From an uncultured Alphaproteobacteria bacterium (GTDB lineage: Bacteria; Pseudomonadota; Alphaproteobacteria; HIMB59; GCA-002718135), in contig CACMJS010000001.1 of the NCBI GenBank assembly GCA_902614085.1, forward strand, positions 735,127-799,126: DNA of 64,000 bases, read 5' to 3'. The position numbers and the translations under genes are program-made. This document shows positions 25,622 through 34,148 of this stretch, piece by piece (within the stretch, counting starts at the first letter, position 1; every line of letters starts with the position of its first letter). The notes beneath the pieces are model-generated. The model had not been told where the DNA came from. It made no database searches and was given only the letters and a program-made list of their open reading frames with translations.

Positions 25622-26209
25622 CAAAATACCAATTAAAACTAAAATAAATCCTGATATTTTTTGAATTATACCTTGTCTTTTTTGGAAAAAATCATTCATT
25701 CCATAACTTGTTACAACAAGGGAAACAATAATGTACCAAATACCATCAATAACGGAAGCAGTTACAACAAGAATTGAATGTGAAAAAAAGGAGGCATCAA
25801 TTTTTACAAATTGAGAAAAGACAGCTGAAAACCATATAAGAATTTTGGGATTAAAAATCGCTATCAAAAATCCTTGTAGGAAAGAATTAATACTTTTTTG
25901 TTCCTTAATTTTATCTATGTCCTCATTTTTTTTAAATATAAATTGAAAACCTAAATATAATAAAAAAAGAATTCCAATTATTTGAATTAATTGAAATAAT
26001 AATTCGTTTGCTGTTAAAATTATTAATAATCCAGTAACTGCAAATACAGCATAAACACCCATTCCTAATCCATGACCAACAGCAGTCATAAAGCCAGCAA
26101 ATCGATTAATTGTAATACTATTTCTTATAATTAACGCTAAACTTGGACCTGGTGACATTGCTCCTGCAACACAGACAGTAGCAAACTGAAGCCAAAATAT
26201 AAAAGTCAC
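25601..26209 (-). CDS. LysE-family amino acid/metabolite exporter
   Basis: Inner-membrane efflux protein of the LysE/RhtB family, 202 aa with five or six hydrophobic segments. The N-terminal VAGAMSPGPSLALIIRNS is the family signature, and GFLIAIFNPKILIWFSAVF carries the second conserved NPK motif. It starts with GTG immediately after the pdxJ stop codon and ends overlapping the convergent dipeptidase gene by 21 bp. The exported compound is unknown. Confidence 0.9.
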   Translation of the reverse strand: MTFIFWLQFATVCVAGAMSPGPSLALIIRNSITINRFAGFMTAVGHGLGMGVYAVFAVTGLLIILTANELLFQLIQIIGILFLLYLGFQFIFKKNEDIDKIKEQKSINSFLQGFLIAIFNPKILIWFSAVFSQFVKIDASFFSHSILVVTASVIDGIWYIIVSLVVTSYGMNDFFQKRQGIIQKISGFILVLIGILLIVDFF

Positions 26210-26944
26210 TTAATTATTTGTTAGGGTTAAATATTTTTTTATTGTTTCTTGTAAGCCAAATTCAAAAGTATCACAGATGAGGGCATGACCAATAGATACT
26301 TCTTTAACATTATTTATTTTATCTAAAAAAAACTTTAAATTTTCTAAATTTAAATCATGACCAGCATTTAATTCAATTTTTGGAAACTCTTTTTTTAGAT
26401 AGTTTGTTACACCAATATAATCTTTAATTGCTTTTTCCTTATTTTCATTAAAGGTATGAGCATAATCAAAAGTATAAAGTTCTACTCTATCAGTTTGTAT
26501 TAGTTCTAAATTTTCCAGTGTTTTTATAGATGGGTTAATAAATATTGAAACGCGAATATCATTTTTTTTAAATTCACTAACTATGTCTGTTAATAAATTT
26601 TTATTATTTTCGCAGTCCCAACCAAAAGAAGAGGTCAATGCGCCAGGTGGATCTGGGACTAAAGTTACTTGATCTGGTTTAACTTCAATTACTTTTTTGA
26701 CAAAAAAATCTGATGGATATCCTTCTACATTAAATTCTTTATTTTCAAATTTTGATAATAAATTTTTTAAGGGTTCAAGGTCAGAAAATTTTGCGTGTCT
26801 TTCATCAGGACGGGGATGGACTGTAATTCCATCAGCGCCATAGTCTAGACATTTATTACTAATATCAATTAAGTTTGGTAAATCAGCACCTCTAGCATTT
26901 CTTACTAAAGCAAATTTGTTAACATTAACACTTAGTGCAGTCAT
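26210..26944 (-). CDS. pdxJ: Pyridoxine 5'-phosphate synthase
   Basis: Condenses 1-deoxyxylulose 5-phosphate with 3-amino-2-oxopropyl phosphate in the DXP-dependent vitamin B6 pathway. The TIM-barrel enzyme shows LSVNVNKFALVRNARG, the GADGITVHPRPDERH signature, EGYPSDFF and the C-terminal VSIGHALI phosphate-binding loop. The ATG at 26944 (MTALSVNVNK) matches the family start; the track's start at 26986 lies inside the upstream GST gene. It is flanked tightly by the GST-like gene (8 bp) and lysE (0 bp), suggesting one operon. Confidence 0.95.
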   Translation of the reverse strand: MTALSVNVNKFALVRNARGADLPNLIDISNKCLDYGADGITVHPRPDERHAKFSDLEPLKNLLSKFENKEFNVEGYPSDFFVKKVIEVKPDQVTLVPDPPGALTSSFGWDCENNKNLLTDIVSEFKKNDIRVSIFINPSIKTLENLELIQTDRVELYTFDYAHTFNENKEKAIKDYIGVTNYLKKEFPKIELNAGHDLNLENLKFFLDKINNVKEVSIGHALICDTFEFGLQETIKKYLTLTNN

Positions 26945-26952
26945 TTTAATAA

Positions 26953-27609
26953 CTAAATAATTTTTCCATATGTTTTCATCATCCATTCATTGACCTTTGG
27001 ATGATTGTAGATTTCTTTCCTTAATTTTTTTAATCTTTCATAAGGCTCTAAAATATTTGTTGGAACTCCATCTAAAAGGCCTGATGTTAGCCAACCGAGT
27101 AATCTCCAAATTGCTAGATCAGCAATAGAAATATTTTTACCAACAAAAAAACTAGACTCCTCATTTTTTTTAAGCAAGTTTTCAAGAAATTGAAACCATT
27201 TCGGCAGATGTTTTGTAGATAATATTTTTCTTGCTAATTCTAATCGATCCTTTTCTTTATCTCTGCCAGATAGAGTGACGAGATAGTTAATATCTTGTGC
27301 TGCATCAATAATTTGATCTATTTGAGCTGCTTCAAAATCATTATCTTTTGGATATAAACCTGATAATTTTCCACAAAATCTTGCAATGGCACCTGTTTGA
27401 GCAATAATTTTACCATCAACATCTAATATTGGTAATTGCTTAAAAGGAGCAATTTGCTTATTCGGCAATAACCCTGTTGCTTTGAGGTCATCAATTTCTT
27501 TTCCTTCTACACGATAATCATTAAAGGGAATATCTCCTATAAATAAAGCCAGTCTTGAAACTTCTGCTCTCCAAAAAGGTATCTTAAAATAGTATAAAGT
27601 AATTTCCAT
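26953..27609 (-). CDS. Glutathione S-transferase family protein
   Basis: 218-aa cytosolic protein with a thioredoxin-like N-terminal domain (ITLYYFKIPFWRAEVSRLALFI, the Tyr/Ser-type active region) and an all-helical C-terminal domain (KNISIADLAIWRLLGWL). In the first domain, FKQLPILDVDGKIIAQTGAIARF is the glutathione-binding cis-Pro and Gln-Thr loop. First gene of the GST-pdxJ-lysE unit. Its substrate is not predictable; it might act in detoxification of reactive compounds. Confidence 0.9.
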   Translation of the reverse strand: MEITLYYFKIPFWRAEVSRLALFIGDIPFNDYRVEGKEIDDLKATGLLPNKQIAPFKQLPILDVDGKIIAQTGAIARFCGKLSGLYPKDNDFEAAQIDQIIDAAQDINYLVTLSGRDKEKDRLELARKILSTKHLPKWFQFLENLLKKNEESSFFVGKNISIADLAIWRLLGWLTSGLLDGVPTNILEPYERLKKLRKEIYNHPKVNEWMMKTYGKII

Positions 27610-27644
27610 ATTGATTATTTATTTTTTTTACATGATACACAGAT

Positions 27645-28046
27645 ATGTTCAAAAAAAATATAAATAATTTAATCATTATTATTAATATTATTTTCTTCTC
27701 CTACTATGCTATTCAACTTTTAGTATTTACTGATGAATTTGCTTTGAACAACTTAGGTTTCTTTAATCATGCGGTAGCGGGATTGTTAGAGATTATTGGT
27801 ATAATTTTTTTAGCTTTTGCCTTATCTTTTATAAGTATAATTTTTCGAGGTATAGAAAAACAATCTCCACTTATTTACTGTATTTTTACAATACAATTTT
27901 TAGTATCAATTAATTTTTGGAGGTATGTAATTACAAATAGTCCAGGAGAAACAAATTTGGATATTATTTCCATTAATGCCATGTTTTTTTCATTTGTTAC
28001 TATTTTAAATTTACTATTAATAATCAAAAATTTTAAAAGAATTTAA
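27645..28046 (+). CDS. Hypothetical four-helix membrane protein
   Basis: 133 aa, with four hydrophobic segments (about residues 8-28, 45-70, 78-95 and 108-128). The first loop reads FTDEFALNNLGFFN, resembling the FNKNFVQSNIGFPS loop in the other 133-aa membrane protein at 29324-29725, so the two may be distant relatives. I do not recognise the family. It is divergent from the GST gene and precedes the serine hydrolase gene by 42 bp. Confidence 0.7.
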   Translation: MFKKNINNLIIIINIIFFSYYAIQLLVFTDEFALNNLGFFNHAVAGLLEIIGIIFLAFALSFISIIFRGIEKQSPLIYCIFTIQFLVSINFWRYVITNSPGETNLDIISINAMFFSFVTILNLLLIIKNFKRI

Positions 28047-28088
28047 TATAATTAAATTTAAATAAGAATATATGTTTGAATAATTTTT

Positions 28089-29264
28089 ATGAATATAGAT
28101 ATACTTAGTAATAAAATTGAAAATATATTTAATAAACACAAGATACCTTCTTTATCTGTAATAATCACAAATAAGAATAAAAATATTTTTGAACAATATC
28201 ATGGTTATAATCATTTAGAAAAACAGATTCCTTTTAATGAAAATTCAATTGTAAGAATTGCATCTATGACCAAGCCAATTACATCGTTGTGTATTTTTCA
28301 ATTAATTGAAAGAAACTTAATCAGTTTAGAAACAAATATAGAAGATATTGATAAACGTTTTTCAGATATAAAAATTGTTCAATTGATAGGTGATAAACCT
28401 GAGTATTCAAAAGCTAATACTAAAATTAAAATTAAACATTTATTAAATCATACTTCTGGATATGGTTATCAATTCCTAAATCCTGAAATTAAATTTCTTG
28501 TTGATCAAAAGATATTGCAAGATATACAAAATGATGGTGAAGATTTTCTAGATGCTCCTATTTTATTTGAACCTGGCACCAGATGGAATTATGGTATCAG
28601 TACGGACCTACTTGGTTACATAATTGAAAAATTAACTAATAAAAAATTAGATGAGTATATGAAAGAAAATTTATTTGACCAACTTGGTATGAAAAACACT
28701 ACATTTAGCTTAGATGAAAGTAAATATAATAATTTAGCTTATATTTATGACTATATAGATAATAACATAACCATCAATAAAAGCATCGCTAAATATCAAG
28801 ATGAAAGAGTAGGCAGATCTTTTCACTCGGGAGGAGGAGGATTAACCTCAACTACACAAGATTATGCAAAATTTATGCGTTTATTTTTAAACAATGATAA
28901 TAGTGTTATCTCTGAAAATTCAATAAATTTGATGAAGTCCAATCAAATTGGTAAGCTTAAAGTTGAAACTATCGCATCTGTTGATCAAGAATTGTCAGCA
29001 TCATTAGATCATGATGATAGTATCGAAAATAAATTTAGTTATGGTTTTATGATTAATAAGGACAATACCCTTGAAGGTAGACCAAAGGGAAGTATTTCAT
29101 GGTCGGGTATCTTTAATAGTTTTTTCTGGATTGATTTTGAAAATCAAATTGGGTGTGCAATATTTATGCAAATGTTACCTTACATGAATGTAGCATCTTT
29201 AAAAACATTTTCAGAAATAGAGACAAGTATCTATGAAAATATTAAAAATCAAAATTCAAAATAG
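28089..29264 (+). CDS. Serine hydrolase, beta-lactamase/D,D-peptidase-like family
   Basis: 391-aa protein of the class C beta-lactamase-like (EstB/AmpC) family. The nucleophile motif SxxK is SMTKP (in RIASMTKPITSL), the second motif is the Tyr of WNYGISTDLLG, and the third is HSGGGGLTST. There is no signal peptide, so it acts in the cytoplasm, most likely as an esterase or amidase and not as an antibiotic-degrading enzyme. Neighbours are small membrane proteins with no clear link. Confidence 0.88.
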   Translation: MNIDILSNKIENIFNKHKIPSLSVIITNKNKNIFEQYHGYNHLEKQIPFNENSIVRIASMTKPITSLCIFQLIERNLISLETNIEDIDKRFSDIKIVQLIGDKPEYSKANTKIKIKHLLNHTSGYGYQFLNPEIKFLVDQKILQDIQNDGEDFLDAPILFEPGTRWNYGISTDLLGYIIEKLTNKKLDEYMKENLFDQLGMKNTTFSLDESKYNNLAYIYDYIDNNITINKSIAKYQDERVGRSFHSGGGGLTSTTQDYAKFMRLFLNNDNSVISENSINLMKSNQIGKLKVETIASVDQELSASLDHDDSIENKFSYGFMINKDNTLEGRPKGSISWSGIFNSFFWIDFENQIGCAIFMQMLPYMNVASLKTFSEIETSIYENIKNQNSK

Positions 29265-29323
29265 AAAAATCACAGAGAATCTAAAATTTATAGTTTATAA
29301 TATGATTAAATAAGGGAGATTTT

Positions 29324-29725
29324 ATGATTGAATCAGCTGGAGGCATGATACCTTTTATATGTCATGTTTTTCTAATTTTATTTGGCGGTTTTTTTGGTTT
29401 AAATTTAGCGTTCAACAAAAATTTTGTACAAAGTAATATTGGTTTTCCATCCAAGGATGCAATGTATATGGGTAGACCTCTAGGGTTTATGATGACTGGT
29501 ATGGTATTGATGTTGATTGCAACATTATTCCAAATTGGTAGCTTTACTTCAGCAAATGAAGTTTTGGGGGTTTTGTTTATTTTTACTGTTTTAGCTTTTT
29601 GTTATAATCTTGCTACAACTTTGAAAATATTAGAAAGTTTTGATGGTAATGATTGGCCAATAAAACATGCTATAAGACCATTAATACCAATGGTAGTGAT
29701 TTTAATACGTTATTTTACTTTATAA
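29324..29725 (+). CDS. Hypothetical four-helix membrane protein
   Basis: 133 aa with about four hydrophobic segments and Gly-rich turns (LFGGFFGLNLAFN, GRPLGFMMTGMVLML). RBS GGGAG is well placed before ATG 29324. It shares size, layout and a similar first loop with the protein at 27645-28046. No function is recognisable. A 24-bp palindrome follows 11 bp after its stop. Confidence 0.68.
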   Translation: MIESAGGMIPFICHVFLILFGGFFGLNLAFNKNFVQSNIGFPSKDAMYMGRPLGFMMTGMVLMLIATLFQIGSFTSANEVLGVLFIFTVLAFCYNLATTLKILESFDGNDWPIKHAIRPLIPMVVILIRYFTL

Positions 29726-29736
29726 AATAAATAAAT

Positions 29737-29760
29737 TTAGCACTCTTATAAGAGTGCTAA
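29737..29760 (-). terminator. 24-bp perfect palindrome downstream of tRNA-Thr
   Basis: TTAGCACTCT-TATA-AGAGTGCTAA is a perfect inverted repeat. On the minus strand it directly follows the tRNA-Thr gene and is followed by AATTTATTTATTTTA, so it probably terminates that tRNA. It may also end the plus-strand membrane-protein gene, although no T run follows in that direction. Confidence 0.65.
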
Positions 29761-29765
29761 AACAC

Positions 29766-29840
29766 TGGTGCTGATACCGAGAATCGAACTTGGATCTGAC
29801 CGTTACCAACGGCCTGTAATAACCATTATACTATATCAGC
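29766..29840 (-). tRNA. tRNA-Thr (GGT)
   Basis: Read on the minus strand: acceptor GCTGATA pairs fully with TATCAGC, the anticodon stem GGCCG/CGGTC encloses TTGGTAA, giving anticodon GGT, and CCA is encoded. The T arm CCAAG/CTCGG has one A-C mismatch, and the D stem is reduced to three pairs (GTA/TAC). The acceptor stem agrees with E. coli tRNA-Thr. It decodes ACC and ACU. Confidence 0.93.
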
Positions 29841-29884
29841 TCAATCTATGTAATATCACAAAATTTTTTAATGAAAAGAAATGT

Positions 29885-29910
29885 AATTAGCGGATTCAAA
29901 TCCGCTAATT
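29885..29910. terminator. Ten-bp hairpin between tRNA-Thr and the next gene
   Basis: AATTAGCGGA and TCCGCTAATT form an exact stem with a six-base loop. A T-rich run (TTTTATTT) follows on the plus strand; on the minus strand it lies 35 bp after the stop of the 29946-30566 gene. It probably acts as a terminator for that gene, or in both directions. Confidence 0.55.
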
Positions 29911-29945
29911 TTATTTAAGAGTATGAATAATTCTATATTAAATTA

Positions 29946-30566
29946 TTAATCCCAATTGGTTTCTATAACTCTAACTAAGTTAAAGCTTTTCCACGTTACA
30001 TCATCAGTAAAATCTGTATGATCTGCCCAAACATTTTCAGAATTAAGTTTATCCTGAGCTTTTCCATAATCTGTCATGCTTTGGAAACGTGAAGCAAAAG
30101 AATAGTATCCACTATCATGGCCATTGTATCTTCCAACACTACAACCATTTGCTCCAGCATCCATCCATAACTTAAAAAAAATCTCTGATTTTTTCATTAT
30201 CATATCAATATTTTTATGATGAAATGTCCAAGCTGCAAAACAATTTTTTACTCCAGGATCAGGATCCATTTTATGCATCATTGGTTCAGCAAAATTCATT
30301 TTTTCCCATGAAGTTAACTCAAAATAAGGATTCATTTCTTTATTAAAGTTTTCATCCTGACTTATCTTGTCATCAATTAATCCAAACTGTTCATAGTTTT
30401 CATAACCAATCATTGTACTAAATGTTCCCGTATCTGTCCCATGACTTGAGACTAATGCTGATCCAATTGCTCCATGGTTGCTAAAATGTTTTTCAATTAT
30501 TTTGTAGCCATCAATTGCTTTTTGAATATTACCAGCTAATTTGTAAGTCCATTGTCCAATTACCAT
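29946..30566 (-). CDS. Hypothetical protein, 206 aa
   Basis: Cytoplasmic protein without signal peptide or membrane segment, rich in aromatic residues and His. The N-terminal half (GYKIIEKHFSNHGAIGSALVSSHGTDTGTF) and the C-terminal half (FKLWMDAGANGCSVGRYNGHDSGYYSF) look like two similar units, each with an alpha/beta pattern followed by GY or FASRF strands, as in duplicated dimeric alpha-beta barrel (ferredoxin-like) proteins. That fold is a guess. I do not recognise the family. RBS AGGAGATAAA precedes the start. Confidence 0.7.
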   Translation of the reverse strand: MVIGQWTYKLAGNIQKAIDGYKIIEKHFSNHGAIGSALVSSHGTDTGTFSTMIGYENYEQFGLIDDKISQDENFNKEMNPYFELTSWEKMNFAEPMMHKMDPDPGVKNCFAAWTFHHKNIDMIMKKSEIFFKLWMDAGANGCSVGRYNGHDSGYYSFASRFQSMTDYGKAQDKLNSENVWADHTDFTDDVTWKSFNLVRVIETNWD

Positions 30567-30702
30567 TTTATCTCCTTTCTTACTTCTTATAAAAATTATT
30601 CTAAAAATATTACAAAATAATTAAAATGTTAAAATTTAACTGTTTGTGAATTACTAAATTAGTGTTTAAAATAAATATTAATTTGAAAAATGATTTCTAA
30701 AT

Positions 30703-31560
30703 ATGTCGTCAAAAATTAAGAAATTTACACTAGGTTATTGGAGTACAAAAGGCTTAGGGTCTGCTTCTAGGCAAATGGTTATATACTCGGGGATACCATT
30801 GGTTGCTAAAATTTATAAGGTACTTCCCAAAGAAGAAAATGGTGAAATAATTTATGAAGGTAGTTCCTGGCATGATAATGATAAAATAAATTTAAAAAAT
30901 AAAAACAGTTTAATCAATTTACCTTACTTGCAATTTATAAAAGATAATAAAGAATTTGTTATTTCACATTCTAATACATGCCTTACTTTTTTAGGAAAAG
31001 AATTAGGAATGTTTGGAGAAAATATGCAAGAAGAATTAGAATGTGAACAATTACTTCAAGAAAGTGTAGATTTGCGAAATATTGTAACAAAATTTGCTTA
31101 TACCCATTTTCACTCAGAAGAAGACGAATTGCAAGCTGCAAAAGAAGTTTTTTCTTCTGCATTTGAAAATTCTAACTCAGGAAAATTACAAAAATTTGAA
31201 CATTGGTTAGATACAAAAGATAATAATCTTGTAAAAACATTTCTTGTAGGTAACAATATTTCTGCTCCTGATTTTAATTTATTCGATACATTAGATTTAT
31301 ATAAAAAATTTTTATTTCATTATAATTTTGTAGAAGATGCAAAAGATGAAAATATTTTTGATTTAGTAGGATTTCCACTTGTATCTGATTTCTTTAACAA
31401 TTTTATACAGCTTCCTAAATTGCAAAAATATATAAATTCAGAATTATATAAATTACCTTTTACTAATAAAGGAGCTAAATTTGGATCAGGTAAGAGTGGT
31501 ATTACTTGGGATCCAGCAATTGATACTGATACAACACCTGAAGAAATAATTATCGAATAA
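30703..31560 (+). CDS. Glutathione S-transferase-like protein, 285 aa
   Basis: The N-terminus (FTLGYWSTKGLGSASRQMVIYSGI) resembles the mu/alpha GST opening (LGYW...RGL.. with the active-site Tyr), followed by a loop of about 45 residues, then INLPYLQFIKDNKEFVISHSNTCLTFL, which corresponds to the glutathione-binding beta3-beta4 turn. The C-terminal helical domain includes GNNISAPDFNLFDTLDLY. It is longer than a usual GST (about 210 aa). It lies 26 bp ahead of a kappa-GST-like gene on the same strand. Confidence 0.8.
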   Translation: MSSKIKKFTLGYWSTKGLGSASRQMVIYSGIPLVAKIYKVLPKEENGEIIYEGSSWHDNDKINLKNKNSLINLPYLQFIKDNKEFVISHSNTCLTFLGKELGMFGENMQEELECEQLLQESVDLRNIVTKFAYTHFHSEEDELQAAKEVFSSAFENSNSGKLQKFEHWLDTKDNNLVKTFLVGNNISAPDFNLFDTLDLYKKFLFHYNFVEDAKDENIFDLVGFPLVSDFFNNFIQLPKLQKYINSELYKLPFTNKGAKFGSGKSGITWDPAIDTDTTPEEIIIE

Positions 31561-31586
31561 AAAAAAATAGTTTAAAAGGAATCTTT

Positions 31587-32192
31587 ATGAAAGAAATAAA
31601 TTTTTGGTTTTCAATTGGTAGTACTTATACTTATTTAACAGTTAATAGATTGCATGATGTAGCAAAAAAAGAAAATATCAAATTTAATTGGCACCCTTTT
31701 AGTGTTCGAAAAATTATGATGGACATGGATAATATTCCATTCACGCCGCCAGCTAAAAAAATAAAATCAGATTATATGTGGAGAGATATAGAAAGACGAG
31801 CAAAATTTTACGGTTTTGAAGCTAAGGTTCCCGCTCCTTATCCTTTAAAAGAATTTGATTTAGCAAATCAAATTGCAATTCTTGGAATGAATGAGGGTTG
31901 GGGAGTTGACTACGTTTATAAAACATATCAAAGATGGTTTCAGCAAGGTAAAGAACCAGCTACTCAGCCAAACTTAAACGAAATTTTTCAGGAGCTTAAT
32001 TTAGATGCTGAAGAGACCTTAAAAAAAGCAAACGACCAGGAGATAAAAAATAAATACTTAAGTAATACTGAATATGCTTACAAAAAAGGAGTTTTTGGAA
32101 GTCCTACATTTATATACGATGGTAAGGAAGTTTTCTGGGGAGATGATAGACTTGAAGATTGTATTAAATGGATTAAGTTACAAGGTAAGTAA
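31587..32192 (+). CDS. 2-hydroxychromene-2-carboxylate isomerase family protein (DsbA fold)
   Basis: 201 aa, of the kappa-class GST/HCCA isomerase family. The Ser active site is in NFWFSIGSTYTYL, in place of the CxxC of DsbA; KKGVFGSPTFIYDGKEVFWGDDRL is the family's C-terminal signature around the cis-proline. Members use glutathione to isomerise aromatic breakdown products, but in many bacteria the substrate is unknown. It follows the GST-like gene by 26 bp, which suggests a two-gene glutathione-dependent unit. Confidence 0.87.
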   Translation: MKEINFWFSIGSTYTYLTVNRLHDVAKKENIKFNWHPFSVRKIMMDMDNIPFTPPAKKIKSDYMWRDIERRAKFYGFEAKVPAPYPLKEFDLANQIAILGMNEGWGVDYVYKTYQRWFQQGKEPATQPNLNEIFQELNLDAEETLKKANDQEIKNKYLSNTEYAYKKGVFGSPTFIYDGKEVFWGDDRLEDCIKWIKLQGK

Positions 32193-32198
32193 ATTAAT

Positions 32199-32315
32199 AT
32201 GAAGTTTCTAAATTTTATTTTTCCAAAAGGTCAATGGTCATTAACTAGAGTGGCAATACTATTTATAATATTTATGATCCTTGATTTTATTGTTGTTTAT
32301 TACAAAATTATATAA
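32199..32315 (+). CDS. Small single-helix membrane protein, 38 aa
   Basis: A 38-codon ORF not in the ORF track, starting ATG 6 bp after the isomerase stop codon and ending 11 bp before the Uup start. It reads MKFLNFIFPKGQWSLTRV followed by a hydrophobic helix AILFIIFMILDFIVVYY. Tight spacing on both sides and the amphiphilic-to-hydrophobic pattern suggest a real small membrane protein, but nothing else supports expression. Confidence 0.5.
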   Translation: MKFLNFIFPKGQWSLTRVAILFIIFMILDFIVVYYKII

Positions 32316-32326
32316 GACTTAAATTA

Positions 32327-34141
32327 GTGGCTAGTGATTTATTATTTTCTCTAAGAGATGTAGAAATCAAATTTGGAAAAAAGGTAATTTTTCAAGATTT
32401 AAATCTAAATTTACACAAGGGTGATATGATTGCGCTTGTTGGTAAAAATGGTGTTGGCAAAACAACACTTATGAAAACTATAAATGGTGATCAAGATTTA
32501 GATGCAGGAGAATTATGGAATTATCCCGGTCTCAAAGTTGGATATTTTAATCAGAAATTTGAAAAACTAGATAACAAAACCATTGAAGAGAATTTTTCAG
32601 ATTTACTTAACGAACAAAATAAACATTTTGTTGATATATTTTGCAATAAACTCAATTTAGATAAATTTGCTAATGTTGAAGATCTTTCAGGAGGGCAAAA
32701 AAGAAAAGTTTATTTAATTCGATCTTTATTAAAAGACTCCGATGTTTTGTTATTAGATGAGCCAACCAATCATCTAGATTTGCAATGCATCGAATGGCTA
32801 GAAAGTTATTTACGCAATTTAAATAAGACAATTATATGTGTGAGCCATGATCGAACTTTTTTAAGTAATTTTACCAATAAAGTATTTTGGATAGATAGGG
32901 GAAAATTACGAGTAAGTCCTAGAGGATTTAAAGATTTTGATAAATGGTCAGAGGAGTTACTAGATCAAGAATATAGAGAATTAAGAAATAGAAAGCAATT
33001 TGTTAATATTGAACTTGAGTGGGCAAATAAAGGCGTTAAAGCTCGTGTAAAGAGGAATGAAAAAAGATTAAAAAGAGCGAAAGAATTAAAAGCGCAATTA
33101 GATAAAGATGAAGCTTCTTATAGAAGTGCAATTAAATCTTTAAGACCGCAAGTATCTAAAAAATCTACTGATCAATCTAAATTTATTGCTGAACTTCAAG
33201 AAGTGTTTGTTAAATATCCAAATCAAAGTGAATTTGTTTTTAAAAATCTCTCAATAAAAATTTCAAAAAATGATCGTATCGGTTTGTTAGGAAATAATGG
33301 AAGTGGTAAATCAACTTTTCTTCGAACAATCCTTAATGAAATAAAAATTTCTAAAGGTAAAATCAAGCTCAAAAAAAATTTAGAATTTTCTTATTTTGAT
33401 CAAATGCGTAATGATCTTAATGGTAGAAAATCTATTAAAGATATCTTAGTTCCCTCTGGAGGAGACTATTTAAAAGTTCAAGGAAAAGATAGGCATGTTT
33501 GTAGTTATGTGAAAGATTTTCAGTTTGATCCTAAAAATGTTAACCATACGATACAAACGTTATCAGGAGGAGAACAAAATAGATTACTTTTGGCAAAAGT
33601 ATTAGCTAATCCAAAAACTGGACTTATTTTAGATGAGCCAACAAATGACCTTGATTTAGAAACGCTAGATCTATTAACTGAAATGCTATCAAATTATAAT
33701 GGAACCTTACTAATAGTATCACATGATCGAGATTTTTTAGATCAAACTGTAAATAAAATTCTACATTTCAAAGAGGATGGAAATGTATCATTGTTTTTTG
33801 GTGGATACAGTGATTTTTTGAAATCTGAAAATCAACAAGTTACTAAAAATAAAGAATCTAAAAAATCACATTCAGAAAACAACAAAGTAAAAAGTTCTAA
33901 AGCTAAACTATCATATAAGTTTCAATATGAATTAGAACAACTTCCAACTCAAATAAAAAATATTCAACAAGAATTAGAAGATATTAAAAATGAATTAAAG
34001 GATACAAACTTATATTTGGAAAATTTTGAACGCTATCAAGAAATAACGTCCAAAATGGAAATTCTTAATAGTGATCTCAATACAAAAGAAAATAGATGGT
34101 ATGAATTAATTAAAATGGAAGAGGATCTAGTTAGTAATTAA
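32327..34141 (+). CDS. ABC-F family ATPase, Uup-like
   Basis: Cytoplasmic protein of 604 aa with two ABC ATPase domains and no membrane part. Domain 1: GKNGVGKTT, LSGGQKRKVYLIR, LLLDEPTNHLD; domain 2: GNNGSGKST, LSGGEQNRLLLAK, LILDEPTNDLD; between them the ABC-F linker rich in Lys/Arg/Glu. After domain 2 comes a Lys-rich hinge and a C-terminal coiled coil (LEQLPTQIKNIQQELEDIKNEL), which is typical of Uup. The GTG at 32327 is the start. Uup is linked to DNA repair/ribosome function. Confidence 0.92.
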   Translation: MASDLLFSLRDVEIKFGKKVIFQDLNLNLHKGDMIALVGKNGVGKTTLMKTINGDQDLDAGELWNYPGLKVGYFNQKFEKLDNKTIEENFSDLLNEQNKHFVDIFCNKLNLDKFANVEDLSGGQKRKVYLIRSLLKDSDVLLLDEPTNHLDLQCIEWLESYLRNLNKTIICVSHDRTFLSNFTNKVFWIDRGKLRVSPRGFKDFDKWSEELLDQEYRELRNRKQFVNIELEWANKGVKARVKRNEKRLKRAKELKAQLDKDEASYRSAIKSLRPQVSKKSTDQSKFIAELQEVFVKYPNQSEFVFKNLSIKISKNDRIGLLGNNGSGKSTFLRTILNEIKISKGKIKLKKNLEFSYFDQMRNDLNGRKSIKDILVPSGGDYLKVQGKDRHVCSYVKDFQFDPKNVNHTIQTLSGGEQNRLLLAKVLANPKTGLILDEPTNDLDLETLDLLTEMLSNYNGTLLIVSHDRDFLDQTVNKILHFKEDGNVSLFFGGYSDFLKSENQQVTKNKESKKSHSENNKVKSSKAKLSYKFQYELEQLPTQIKNIQQELEDIKNELKDTNLYLENFERYQEITSKMEILNSDLNTKENRWYELIKMEEDLVSN

Positions 34142-34148
34142 CAGGCTA

